Below, piece after piece: positions 18,107 to 26,648 of a stretch of DNA of 64,000 nucleotides. The position numbers and the translations under genes were made by a program. Every line of letters starts with the position of its first letter. Within the stretch, counting starts at the first letter, position 1. This DNA comes from Candidatus Undinarchaeales archaeon. Lineage in GTDB: Archaea; SpSt-1190; JASMDC01. Location of the stretch: the NCBI GenBank assembly GCA_030753015.1, contig JASMDC010000018.1:1-64000 (forward strand). The letters run 5' to 3'. Under the pieces are notes generated by a model, which worked only from the letters and a program-made list of their open reading frames with translations, was not told the DNA's origin and did no database searches.

Positions 18107-18940
18107 TCACAGAACGAACATACCGGCCGCCCCGAGCACGGTAAGTGCGCCCACTATCACGCAGAACCGGGCGAACGCGATCTTTCGTGCTACTCGCATG
18201 AGCGCACCGAGGCTCAATAGTCCGGTGACGAACGCGGTCACCATTGCCACGGTATCGATGGCCATCCCGTGAGCACTGAGGAACACCTCGGCTCCCAGGA
18301 CAGCGGGGATGCCTGCTAGGAAGGAGAGCTCAAGCGCTACAGGGGCGGGAAGCCCGCGCAGGAGGAGCACGGCCACGGTGATCCCTGACCTGCTGATGCC
18401 GGGGACGGCCGCCAGTCCCTGGCATGCACCGAGGAGCGCAGCATCACCCCATCCCAGGGTCGTGAGATCGCGATCACCGCCCTTTCCGCTATCCTCGTGG
18501 AGCATCCCCGTAAGGACGAGGGCAGCTCCCATGAGGAGCAGTAGTGTCGAACCGGGCAATATGGACGCTGCGCTCTTGACGGCAAGGTACACGGGGAGGC
18601 CCACGATCCCCGTGACCAGGGTAGCTCCTACAAGAGTAGAAATTACTGCGTCCTCCTCGGTACCGAAGGGCTCGGTACGGACGCGCCGGGCCCAACCGCT
18701 GATCCCATGAACGATGGCGACGAGCCGTGTTCGGAAGGCAACGATTGCGGCAAGAGCCGTGCCGAGATGGAGCGCAATGGCAAGGTCGACCGCCTCCCCG
18801 GGCGCAAGGTCCATGATGAATGAAGCGAGAATGGTGAGATATGCCTGGCTGCTCACCGGCAACCACTCCAGCACGCCCTGGAGTGCCCCGAGGACCATCG
18901 AGGAGAAAGCGTCTCCCATTGGGACGGGAACGACTCTCAA
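18107..18940 (-). CDS. uppP: Undecaprenyl-diphosphatase family protein (BacA/UppP)
   Basis: GALQGVLEWLPVSSQAYLTI, ALHLGTALAAIVAFR, GLAAVPGISRSGITVAVLLLRG. Confidence 0.92.
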   Translation of the reverse strand: MRVVPVPMGDAFSSMVLGALQGVLEWLPVSSQAYLTILASFIMDLAPGEAVDLAIALHLGTALAAIVAFRTRLVAIVHGISGWARRVRTEPFGTEEDAVISTLVGATLVTGIVGLPVYLAVKSAASILPGSTLLLLMGAALVLTGMLHEDSGKGGDRDLTTLGWGDAALLGACQGLAAVPGISRSGITVAVLLLRGLPAPVALELSFLAGIPAVLGAEVFLSAHGMAIDTVAMVTAFVTGLLSLGALMRVARKIAFARFCVIVGALTVLGAAGMFVL

Positions 18941-18974
18941 CGGTTATAAAACCGGCGGTCGGTCGGGTGCCGCA

Positions 18975-19009
18975 GGATAACCTTTTTATTGCGGGGTAAC
19001 CTTTTTATT
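18975..19009 (+). promoter_or_regulatory. Duplicated promoter-like element GGrTAACCTTTTTATT
   Basis: GGATAACCTTTTTATT and GGGTAACCTTTTTATT at a 19-bp offset, just upstream of the 19036/19024 start. Confidence 0.5.
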
Positions 19010-19023
19010 ATAACGCGTGAACG

Positions 19024-20487
19024 GTGGACACCATGGATAGACGACTGATAGCTGTATTTACTCTCTTCCTGATAGCTGGACTTGCTATGGCAGCCCCTCG
19101 GGTCCCCACGGCCGATGGCAACATCGAAGGTATCACCATCAGCGGGAGTGTCACAACCGATCCTGATCCGATCCCGACGATGGAGTTCGGGGCGGCGACG
19201 CACTCGCGGGATCCCTGTGATAAGCATACTGAGGGGGCGTGCACGGGAGACACCAATTGCAAGTGGAAAGCCGGGGAGACCACCCCTGAGGGGGATGTGC
19301 TCCCTGCCTCGTGCATTTCGGATGGGAGCGAAATGGGGGAAGGGCCAGCGACGGCTGGCGGATCCATGATCAAGGTCATGCTCAACGGTATCGCCGCAGA
19401 TGCTGATGGCGAGGCCAACCTCTTCATCTCCGGATTCGGCCAGGCGACACTCCGCAGTGATTCGCACAGTACGATCCTGCTGCCCGCAGGAACGGACTCG
19501 GCGAACCTAGAGGTGGCGCACGAATCATTCCCTCAGGGCCAGGCCACCCTCACCGTGTGCATCAATAAGACGGCTTGCCCGGACTGGAGCGCCGAGTGCG
19601 CCGCCTGCAAGCACAAGCAGGTGACGATCGGCACTACTACCTACGATGACACTGGTAATGTCGTCGACATAGACAGCCAGCCGCCCATGATCTCCTTTGA
19701 CGCGGGGCAATTCAATGCCGATCCTGACTGGAACATGAACCTCCTCGAGGACGTGACCGCGAACATCGTCGTGATCGAGTTGGACTCACCCTGGCAGATG
19801 AACTGCCGGTTCGTCGGGGTCGATGCGAACAATGCTCAGAACGACTCCATGTGCGCCCCTGGCGTGTTCGAGCCCAACGTTTGCGAGGGGCGGCAGGCCG
19901 CCACGCCCCCCGAGGGCGCGAAGGTGAAGATAACCATCGGGAAGGCGATGGCCCTCAACGGCTGGAAGGAAGGACGCTACGAGATCCATTGCCACGCTTG
20001 GGACTTCGCCGGTGGTGGAGACTCACAAGGGAACACCGGGACCGAGTGGGTCCAGGGGTTCCAGGTGGGGACCACCACACTTGTCACTCCGCCTCCACCC
20101 CCCGAGACCCCCCCTGATGTCCCACCCGAGGGTACTGTACCCCCTGAAGGTTCGGGAACTGCCGAGCCTCCCGCTCCGACCGACGCGGGAGGCCTCCCCA
20201 TACCTACCGGGACACCCGGCCCCGGTGAACCTGAGCCAACCGCGACCGATAAACCGATCCAGCCGGCCCCGGCCACCTGCGGCGACAACGTCTGCCAGCA
20301 GGACGAGAGCCAGGAGAACTGTTGCAATGACTGCGGTTGTCCCGTCGGATGGAGCTGTTCGGGTGGCGTGTGCGCCGAGTCCTCACCCCCCACACCCAAG
20401 CCGCCGGCCCCCAACACCGCCGTCGTCGCGGTCATTGCCATACTCGTGGTCGTTGGTGGCTTCTACGCCCTCGGGCTGAAGAAGTAG
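19024..20487 (+). CDS. Exported protein with C-terminal CGDxxC/DCGCP Cys motif and C-terminal TM
   Basis: Signal peptide (LIAVFTLFLIAGLAMAAP), Pro/Thr-rich linker, CGDNVCQQDESQENCCNDCGCPVGWSCSGGVC, TM AVVAVIAILVVVGGFYALGLKK. Confidence 0.85.
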   Translation: MDTMDRRLIAVFTLFLIAGLAMAAPRVPTADGNIEGITISGSVTTDPDPIPTMEFGAATHSRDPCDKHTEGACTGDTNCKWKAGETTPEGDVLPASCISDGSEMGEGPATAGGSMIKVMLNGIAADADGEANLFISGFGQATLRSDSHSTILLPAGTDSANLEVAHESFPQGQATLTVCINKTACPDWSAECAACKHKQVTIGTTTYDDTGNVVDIDSQPPMISFDAGQFNADPDWNMNLLEDVTANIVVIELDSPWQMNCRFVGVDANNAQNDSMCAPGVFEPNVCEGRQAATPPEGAKVKITIGKAMALNGWKEGRYEIHCHAWDFAGGGDSQGNTGTEWVQGFQVGTTTLVTPPPPPETPPDVPPEGTVPPEGSGTAEPPAPTDAGGLPIPTGTPGPGEPEPTATDKPIQPAPATCGDNVCQQDESQENCCNDCGCPVGWSCSGGVCAESSPPTPKPPAPNTAVVAVIAILVVVGGFYALGLKK

Positions 20488-20502
20488 GCGGGAACGGGCC
20501 CC

Positions 20503-22035
20503 GTGGCGTTCCTCTGGACAGGAGGGGCTGGTAGCGGCGGGTGCGCGGTGTGCCGGGCCTTGCGCCCGGCACTCCCGACCTATCCGGAAGATCCATCTAT
20601 CGATGAGGTAGTGGCCCTTCTCGATAGTGTCCCTTTGAACGAGGAACTGGTGCTCGTCGGCGAGGAACCAACCCGAAGAGAGGACCTCGCTGATCTGGTG
20701 CGTACAGTTCGAAAGGAACGCCCTGGCGCGATCGTCCGCATCGTGACCGATGCTGCACGGTGTGCGGACCGCGCGTACGCGACCTCCTTATCGGAGGCGG
20801 GCGTTGACCGGTTCACCGTGCGCCTCTTCGGTCCTCGTCCCGCGGTCCACGATGCCGAGACAGGCACACACGGGAGCTTCGATGCCAGTGTGGCCGGGAT
20901 ACGCACGCTCGTCGCCCTTGGCCTCTGGGTCGAGGTCGAGGCCGTAGCGACACGACGCGCCCTTCCCCATCTTACCGAGACAGCTCGGTTCATCGCCACA
21001 TCGCTGCGTGGTGTTGCACAAGTTCTTGTACGCAATCCCCTGTGGGGCGACAACGGACTGGTCCGAGGAACGTCCCACAAGGTGCATCCGCACGAAGCCT
21101 ACCCACCGGTGGACATGGCGGCAGATATCATCGCTCACCACGATATCCCAGTGCGGCTAGAGGGCTTCCCCTTCATCGTGACCGGCGGGAAGGCGCCTTA
21201 CCCGTTGACCGACAGCAAGCTCGCCGGTTGGCCCATAGGGCTCGCCCTGGAGGTGATCGCTATGGAAGAGGGGCTCAAGCCCGCAGCCCGGGTATCTCTT
21301 GATCTGGAACGTACCAAGACCCTAGCAGGCTTCTGTCGCGGCCGTGGGTTGACATTGGAACAGGCGAGCTTCCGTCATCGTTTCGGTCCCAACGAGGCAG
21401 GCCTGCGCGAAGACTCGTCCGATCCCCGGGCGAGGCTCGTCTATTGCTATCTGGCGCCGGAGAAGGCCGCAGCGAAAGCGGTTCGGGACGCCGATGCAGC
21501 AGGTGATGATGATGCTCTGGGCGAAGCCCTCGGGTACCCGGCGTGCTGCCGCAGGTTCTACGCCCGGAACGTCACCGCAGGACATCACCCCGACCTGGCC
21601 ATGGCCGCATACAACGAGGGACCAGCGGACACATATCCTTTCGAGCTGAACACCCTGTCCACATACATAACAGGCCTGGTGTTCCACCAGCCACATACCT
21701 ATACCTGTGCCCCGAGCCTCCGGATGGCGCGTGATCTGATGGCCGCTCTTCGTCGAAGTGAGCCTCTCCTGGCTACCGCCGTGGAGCACGCCCTACGATG
21801 CCATGTAGTGTACGCGTCCCCGGCCAGCCGCATCTCCCTGTGGGGCCGCCGTAAGGGTGGTCGCATAGAGGTCGAGAACCTCATCCCATTCGGCGACGCT
21901 ATCCGTCCGGACCTTGCGAAAGTGGATACTGTGGAGCTGGTAGAAGATGCCGTCATGCTCCGTGCAGGGGAGAGGGTGATCGCTAGGATAACTGCTCCTG
22001 GTGGGGTGCGGCCTCTGCTCGCTACCTTTGAATAA
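20503..22035 (+). CDS. Degenerate radical-SAM-like domain fused to a DUF483-like domain
   Basis: GSGGCAVC in place of CxxxCxxC; GEEPTRREDL resembles the radical SAM GGE motif. C-terminus EALGYPACCRRFYARNVTAGHHPDLAM...YPFELNTLSTYITGLVFHQPHTYTCAPS is DUF483-like. Confidence 0.75.
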   Translation: MAFLWTGGAGSGGCAVCRALRPALPTYPEDPSIDEVVALLDSVPLNEELVLVGEEPTRREDLADLVRTVRKERPGAIVRIVTDAARCADRAYATSLSEAGVDRFTVRLFGPRPAVHDAETGTHGSFDASVAGIRTLVALGLWVEVEAVATRRALPHLTETARFIATSLRGVAQVLVRNPLWGDNGLVRGTSHKVHPHEAYPPVDMAADIIAHHDIPVRLEGFPFIVTGGKAPYPLTDSKLAGWPIGLALEVIAMEEGLKPAARVSLDLERTKTLAGFCRGRGLTLEQASFRHRFGPNEAGLREDSSDPRARLVYCYLAPEKAAAKAVRDADAAGDDDALGEALGYPACCRRFYARNVTAGHHPDLAMAAYNEGPADTYPFELNTLSTYITGLVFHQPHTYTCAPSLRMARDLMAALRRSEPLLATAVEHALRCHVVYASPASRISLWGRRKGGRIEVENLIPFGDAIRPDLAKVDTVELVEDAVMLRAGERVIARITAPGGVRPLLATFE

Positions 22036-22045
22036 GGAGGATCTC

Positions 22046-23986
22046 ATGAGCGACGCGCCATCTGAGGACGGTCGCGTGTTCCGCGGTACCGTCGCTGAGC
22101 TCGCTGATGCTATCGCCGATATGGTGGACGTCGGTGTGCCCGTTCAGTTATCCCTCGAGGTCCCTCCGGCGGACCGGACCCCTGCTCTGGGGCGCCGCCT
22201 ACGGGACGCTCTCACAGCGTTGCGCGAGGGCGGGATCTCCGTCCAGATGCGTACGCCTCTCCCCCTCTGCCTTCTCGGTGCCGGGGACCCGGCCTGGGGT
22301 ATCGATGTGCCCACGTCATGTGATGGGTGCAAGGACGCCTGGACAGTTGAGTACGGACGCGTGGTGCTATGTCGAGTCGCCGATAGGTGGTGCGGTCCTC
22401 CGCGCGCCTCCTTCCCGAGCGCTACTGCAGTGGCCGATTACGCTCGCCTCTATCGCGAGGCCGCACCTGTTCCCGACGGGTGTCGGACCTGCCGTCACTG
22501 GGCACGCGGGACCTGCCACTGGGGCTGCCGGGCGTCACCCCGCTCGTTCGCACCTGTCCGGCGGGCCGCAGGCAAGCGGATCACCCTGGTGTGGCCTCCC
22601 ACCGTGGACGGTACCGCACCGCGCCCCTCGCTCAACCTCGCTTACCTGACCGCGGCACTGGAGCATGCCGATCCGTCCCTTGAGGTGTCCTGCATCGATA
22701 CCAACCTCGTGCTTGACCTCGATAACGTCATCACCGTACCACTCGCCGAGGCCCGGCGACACCTTTCACACACTCTCTCGCTCATCGAGCGGACCCGGCC
22801 CGACATACTGGCCGTTGGTGCATGGACCTCCAATCTCCCGTTCGCTCTGGAGCTGGTCCGTGCCTTCAGACCGCGCCATCCCGACGTGCCCGTTGTGATG
22901 GGCGGCTATCCCGCCACCGAGGGGCCGGTCGAGCTCCTCTCCATCTTGTCGGAGGTCGACGTGCTCGTGCGTGGCGAAGGCGAGGCCACCCTCCCTGGTC
23001 TCGTGGCCCGGTTAATCACGGGACGGCCCATCGACGACGTGCAGGGGCTGTCCTACCGCAGCGGGTCCAAGGTCGTACACACGCCGCCGGCGGTACCCCT
23101 CAAGGACCTGGACGCGTTACCCTTCCCCTCCTACGAGCGGTTCGTGGGTGCCCGGCCCGGTCGCGCGGTGACCGTGAGCACAAGCCGCGGTTGCCCATTC
23201 TCTTGCACCTACTGCTCCAACGAGAAGATGTACCAGGCCATGCGCCAGAACTCGCCTGAGTACGTCGTCCGTGAACTTGCCGACCTCCACAAGCGGTGGG
23301 GCGTGACGCGCATCGAGTTCTCCGACAACCTCTTCACGGCAGATCCACACTGGGTCGCCCGGTTCTGCGAGGTCCTCGATGAGAAGGGTTCGGACCTCGT
23401 GTGGACGTGCTCGTCACGTGTGGACACGCTGACCACTGACCTCATAGACCGGATGCGCGCGGTCGGCCTGGAGAGCATCTATCTGGGCCTGGAGAGCGTG
23501 GTCCCGGACAGCCTGCGGTTCATGGGCAAGACCGGAGATCCCACTAAGTACGTTGAGCGGGCCCGGCGGCTCATAGCCCATGCCGCGTCCTCCAGTGTCG
23601 GGATGAGCGTCGGGGGCATCGTAGCCCTCCCGCACGAGGACCGCGCGGATATGCAGGCCACCGTGTCGTTCCTCGAAGAGATGGTCACGACCAATGCGCC
23701 GTACGTGAAGCCCAACCTGTTCTCTCTCATCCCCTTCCCGGGAAGTCCCCTCTGGGACGCTGTCCAGCGGGGCGATCACGCTCTGCTCCCGGTGAGGAAC
23801 CCTGCCTTCTCAATCTGGAACGGCGGGCTGTTCCGTGAGCTCTACTGGCACCTACCGTGGGTGGTTCCGGGAGCGTTCGAGTTCGCCAACGACCATCTCG
23901 AGCAGAACGAGGTGGAGCGGTTCGTCATCGAGGCTCGTGCAAGGTTGCAGGAGCTTGCACCAGAAGGATTCGAGGCGAAGTTCTGA
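22046..23986 (+). CDS. B12-binding radical SAM protein with extra N-terminal Cys-rich (SPASM-like) region
   Basis: TSRGCPFSCTYCSNEKMYQ, cobalamin-binding-type domain (RPDILAVGAWTSNLPFALELVRAFRPRHPDVPVVMGGYPAT), SD aggagg upstream of ATG at 22046. Confidence 0.9.
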   Translation: MSDAPSEDGRVFRGTVAELADAIADMVDVGVPVQLSLEVPPADRTPALGRRLRDALTALREGGISVQMRTPLPLCLLGAGDPAWGIDVPTSCDGCKDAWTVEYGRVVLCRVADRWCGPPRASFPSATAVADYARLYREAAPVPDGCRTCRHWARGTCHWGCRASPRSFAPVRRAAGKRITLVWPPTVDGTAPRPSLNLAYLTAALEHADPSLEVSCIDTNLVLDLDNVITVPLAEARRHLSHTLSLIERTRPDILAVGAWTSNLPFALELVRAFRPRHPDVPVVMGGYPATEGPVELLSILSEVDVLVRGEGEATLPGLVARLITGRPIDDVQGLSYRSGSKVVHTPPAVPLKDLDALPFPSYERFVGARPGRAVTVSTSRGCPFSCTYCSNEKMYQAMRQNSPEYVVRELADLHKRWGVTRIEFSDNLFTADPHWVARFCEVLDEKGSDLVWTCSSRVDTLTTDLIDRMRAVGLESIYLGLESVVPDSLRFMGKTGDPTKYVERARRLIAHAASSSVGMSVGGIVALPHEDRADMQATVSFLEEMVTTNAPYVKPNLFSLIPFPGSPLWDAVQRGDHALLPVRNPAFSIWNGGLFRELYWHLPWVVPGAFEFANDHLEQNEVERFVIEARARLQELAPEGFEAKF

Positions 23987-23987
23987 A

Positions 23988-24004
23988 GCGACGTATCACG
24001 TCGC
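23988..24004. terminator. Short perfect hairpin GCGACG-TATCA-CGTCGC after the B12 radical SAM stop
   Basis: 6-bp perfect stem, 5-nt loop, immediately downstream of the stop codon. Confidence 0.3.
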
Positions 24005-24100
24005 CTCGTCCACCGCTCTGCTATAGATATCCTTCAGGGTATGGTGAGTAACGTCGATGGCCTTGGCCATTTCCTTGTCATCGATCCCTTCGGGCCGCAA
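23996..24100 (-). pseudogene. Possible remnant of an HTH protein (TFB-like C-terminal helix-turn-helix)
   Basis: Minus-strand open frame ...LLRPEGIDDKEMAKAIDVTHHTLKDIYSRAVDEAT* with the spacing of a TFB-type [23 protein letters not shown] HTH; no upstream start/body. Confidence 0.3.
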
Positions 24101-24192
24101 TAAGGATCCATAACTTGGGACGTCCTCCGCTCGCCGGGACCATAACCTTTATAGGCAGCCTGTCGAGCATGGTATGTCATAAGGGGATAAGT

Positions 24193-26559
24193 ATGGCAGG
24201 GGTTGCCACGAATCATAGCCAGAGCGAGGACGCTGGCGGTCAGACCGCTCACGGTGTGGGTGCCGTCGGAGGGTACGACCTGGACGGTGACTCCTACGTG
24301 TTCCACGGATCGGAGGCCGACGTCCGTATCGAGTTCCTCGCCGCCGATGTGGTGAACGTCCGGCTGGACCCTGACGGCGCCGCTCGCAAGGACTCCCCAG
24401 CCATCTTCACCCGCGATCTTGGGGGGTCCGATGTGACCGTCGAGGACCGCTCCGATTCCTACCTTCTCACCTCCGACGAGCTCCACGTGTATGTCGATAA
24501 GACATCCGGGAGAGTGACCTTCGCCGATACCGATGACACCGTCATCACACGCGACACCGACCAGGGCATGACCTGGGACGACGATGGCCGGATCAGGATG
24601 GAGCGTGAGGTCGCCGGGGACGAATCCTTCTACGGACTGGGAGAGAAGACGGGAGCCCTGGACAAGCGTGGCGAGCACCTCACACAGTGGACCTGGGATG
24701 CCAACGGCGACCACGCCGGTGGAACCGACGAGATGTACCAGGCGCACCCGTTCTATATCGGGCTGCACGACGATGCTGCCTACGGGCTGTTCCTTGACAA
24801 CACCTTCCGCACTACTTTCGCCATGGCCGAGAACGGGGCCGACAAGGCCACTGTGACGGCGGATGGAGGCCAGCTCAACTACTACTTCCTCAAGGGCCCC
24901 GCCATGCGCCACGTGGTGGAGCGCTTCACCGAGCTCACCGGCAGGATGCCGCTACCTCCGCGATGGTCGCTGGGCAACCACCAGTGCAAATGGAGCTACT
25001 TCCCAGAGACCACGGTGCGCGAGATCGCGGACGGCTTCCGCCAGCGGGACATCCCCCTGGATGCCATCTGGCTCGACATCGACTACATGGACCAGTACCG
25101 AGTGTTCACCTGGGATCCGCAGCGGTTCCCGGACCCGGAGACAATGATCAAGGACCTGAAGGACCAGGGGATCCGCACGGTCACCATCATCGACCCCGGG
25201 GTGGACGACGGGGCCAACTACGATGTGTACGCCGAAGGGATGAAGGAGGGCTACTTCATCACCGACGAGAACGGAGAGGTGTTCCACGCCCCGGTATGGC
25301 CCAAATCCGCCGCCTTCCCGGACTTCACCCGGGAGGAGGTCAGGCAGTGGTGGGGTGACCTGTACGGCCGGCTCACCGATGCCGGGATAGCCGGTGTCTG
25401 GAACGACATGAACGAGCCCGCTATCATCGACACGTACAAGACCATGCCCGACGACATGGAGCACCACGGCGACCTGGGTGACGTCAAGCACAATGAGGCC
25501 CACAACGTGTACGGTATGTACGAGGACATGGCCACCTATGAGGGCATGCTACGTGCCAACCCGGACGAGCGTCCCTTCGTGCTCACGCGCTCTGGCTTCT
25601 CCGGCATCCAGCGGTACGCGGCCGTGTGGACCGGCGACAACCGGAGTAAGTGGGAGCATCTGGACATGGGCATGCCCATGATGGAGAACATGGGTCTTTC
25701 GGGGATGGCGTTCATTGGCACCGACATAGGCGGGTTCGGTGCAGACTGCACACCCGAGCTCTACGCCCGCTGGCTCCAGTTCGGTGCGTTCTCGCCCTTC
25801 TGTCGCACCCACTCCTCCCGCCACACCCGTGAGCAGGAGCCCTGGACCTTCGGCCAGGAGACCGAGGACATCGCCCGGGACTACCTCACCCTCCGTTACC
25901 GCCTAATGCCCTACACCTACGATGCCTTCCGTCAGGCGTCCGAGACCGGCATCCCAGTGATGAGGCCACTGGTGCTCGACCACCAGAACGACCCGAACGT
26001 GCGCAACCTCTCGAACGAGTTCATGTATGGGGATGTCCTCCTGGTCGCTCCCGTGACCGAGGAAGGGGCGCGGGAACGCGATGTCTACCTTCCCGAAGGC
26101 CGATGGGTCGACTACTGGACCGGCGAGATCCACGATGGCCGCCAGACCGTCGTCAGGGACGCTCCCGTGGACACCATGCCCCTGTACGTGAAGCAGGGTT
26201 CGATCGTGCCCATGGGGCCGGCCATGCAGTACACCGACGAGAAACCGACGGAGGAGCTGGAGCTCCACGTGTACGCGGACGACCGCGCCGAGGGCAGGTT
26301 CTACGAGGACGACGGACACTCCTTCGGATTCAAGCAGGGCGAATACAACCTCACCGAGTTCGCCTACCGTAACGACACCGGCACCGCCGCCATCACCGTG
26401 GACCGGGTCCATGAGGGCTACGCCACCGAGGTAGGGACCTACAAGTTAGTCATCCACTCGGAGCGCGATGTGACGGGGGCGACAGTGAACGGCCAAGACA
26501 CCGCAGTGGCGCGAGATGGCGATGCGTACGTCGTCGAGGTGGACGCGGGAGCGATATAG
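24193..26559 (+). CDS. Glycoside hydrolase family 31 (alpha-glucosidase-like)
   Basis: DAIWLDIDYMDQYRVFTWDPQRFPDP, GVWNDMNEPA, GYAAVWTGDNRSKWEHL-type region, FSPFCRTHS. Likely start is the internal Met at 24193 (ORF opens at 24115). Confidence 0.93.
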   Translation: MAGVATNHSQSEDAGGQTAHGVGAVGGYDLDGDSYVFHGSEADVRIEFLAADVVNVRLDPDGAARKDSPAIFTRDLGGSDVTVEDRSDSYLLTSDELHVYVDKTSGRVTFADTDDTVITRDTDQGMTWDDDGRIRMEREVAGDESFYGLGEKTGALDKRGEHLTQWTWDANGDHAGGTDEMYQAHPFYIGLHDDAAYGLFLDNTFRTTFAMAENGADKATVTADGGQLNYYFLKGPAMRHVVERFTELTGRMPLPPRWSLGNHQCKWSYFPETTVREIADGFRQRDIPLDAIWLDIDYMDQYRVFTWDPQRFPDPETMIKDLKDQGIRTVTIIDPGVDDGANYDVYAEGMKEGYFITDENGEVFHAPVWPKSAAFPDFTREEVRQWWGDLYGRLTDAGIAGVWNDMNEPAIIDTYKTMPDDMEHHGDLGDVKHNEAHNVYGMYEDMATYEGMLRANPDERPFVLTRSGFSGIQRYAAVWTGDNRSKWEHLDMGMPMMENMGLSGMAFIGTDIGGFGADCTPELYARWLQFGAFSPFCRTHSSRHTREQEPWTFGQETEDIARDYLTLRYRLMPYTYDAFRQASETGIPVMRPLVLDHQNDPNVRNLSNEFMYGDVLLVAPVTEEGARERDVYLPEGRWVDYWTGEIHDGRQTVVRDAPVDTMPLYVKQGSIVPMGPAMQYTDEKPTEELELHVYADDRAEGRFYEDDGHSFGFKQGEYNLTEFAYRNDTGTAAITVDRVHEGYATEVGTYKLVIHSERDVTGATVNGQDTAVARDGDAYVVEVDAGAI

Positions 26560-26648
26560 GCCCACGTGCCCACCATGCGGTCCATGACATGAGGCAGTTC
26601 ACCACCCCAAACGAATCCTTATAACGCCCCCACGCCTTCCAGTCGTCC

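Noticed and set aside
24115-24192. N-terminal extension of the GH31 ORF (MGRPPLAGTITFIGSLSSMVCHKGIS)
   Set aside because: A TATA-like ataacctttata lies inside this stretch, so the start at 24193 is more likely.
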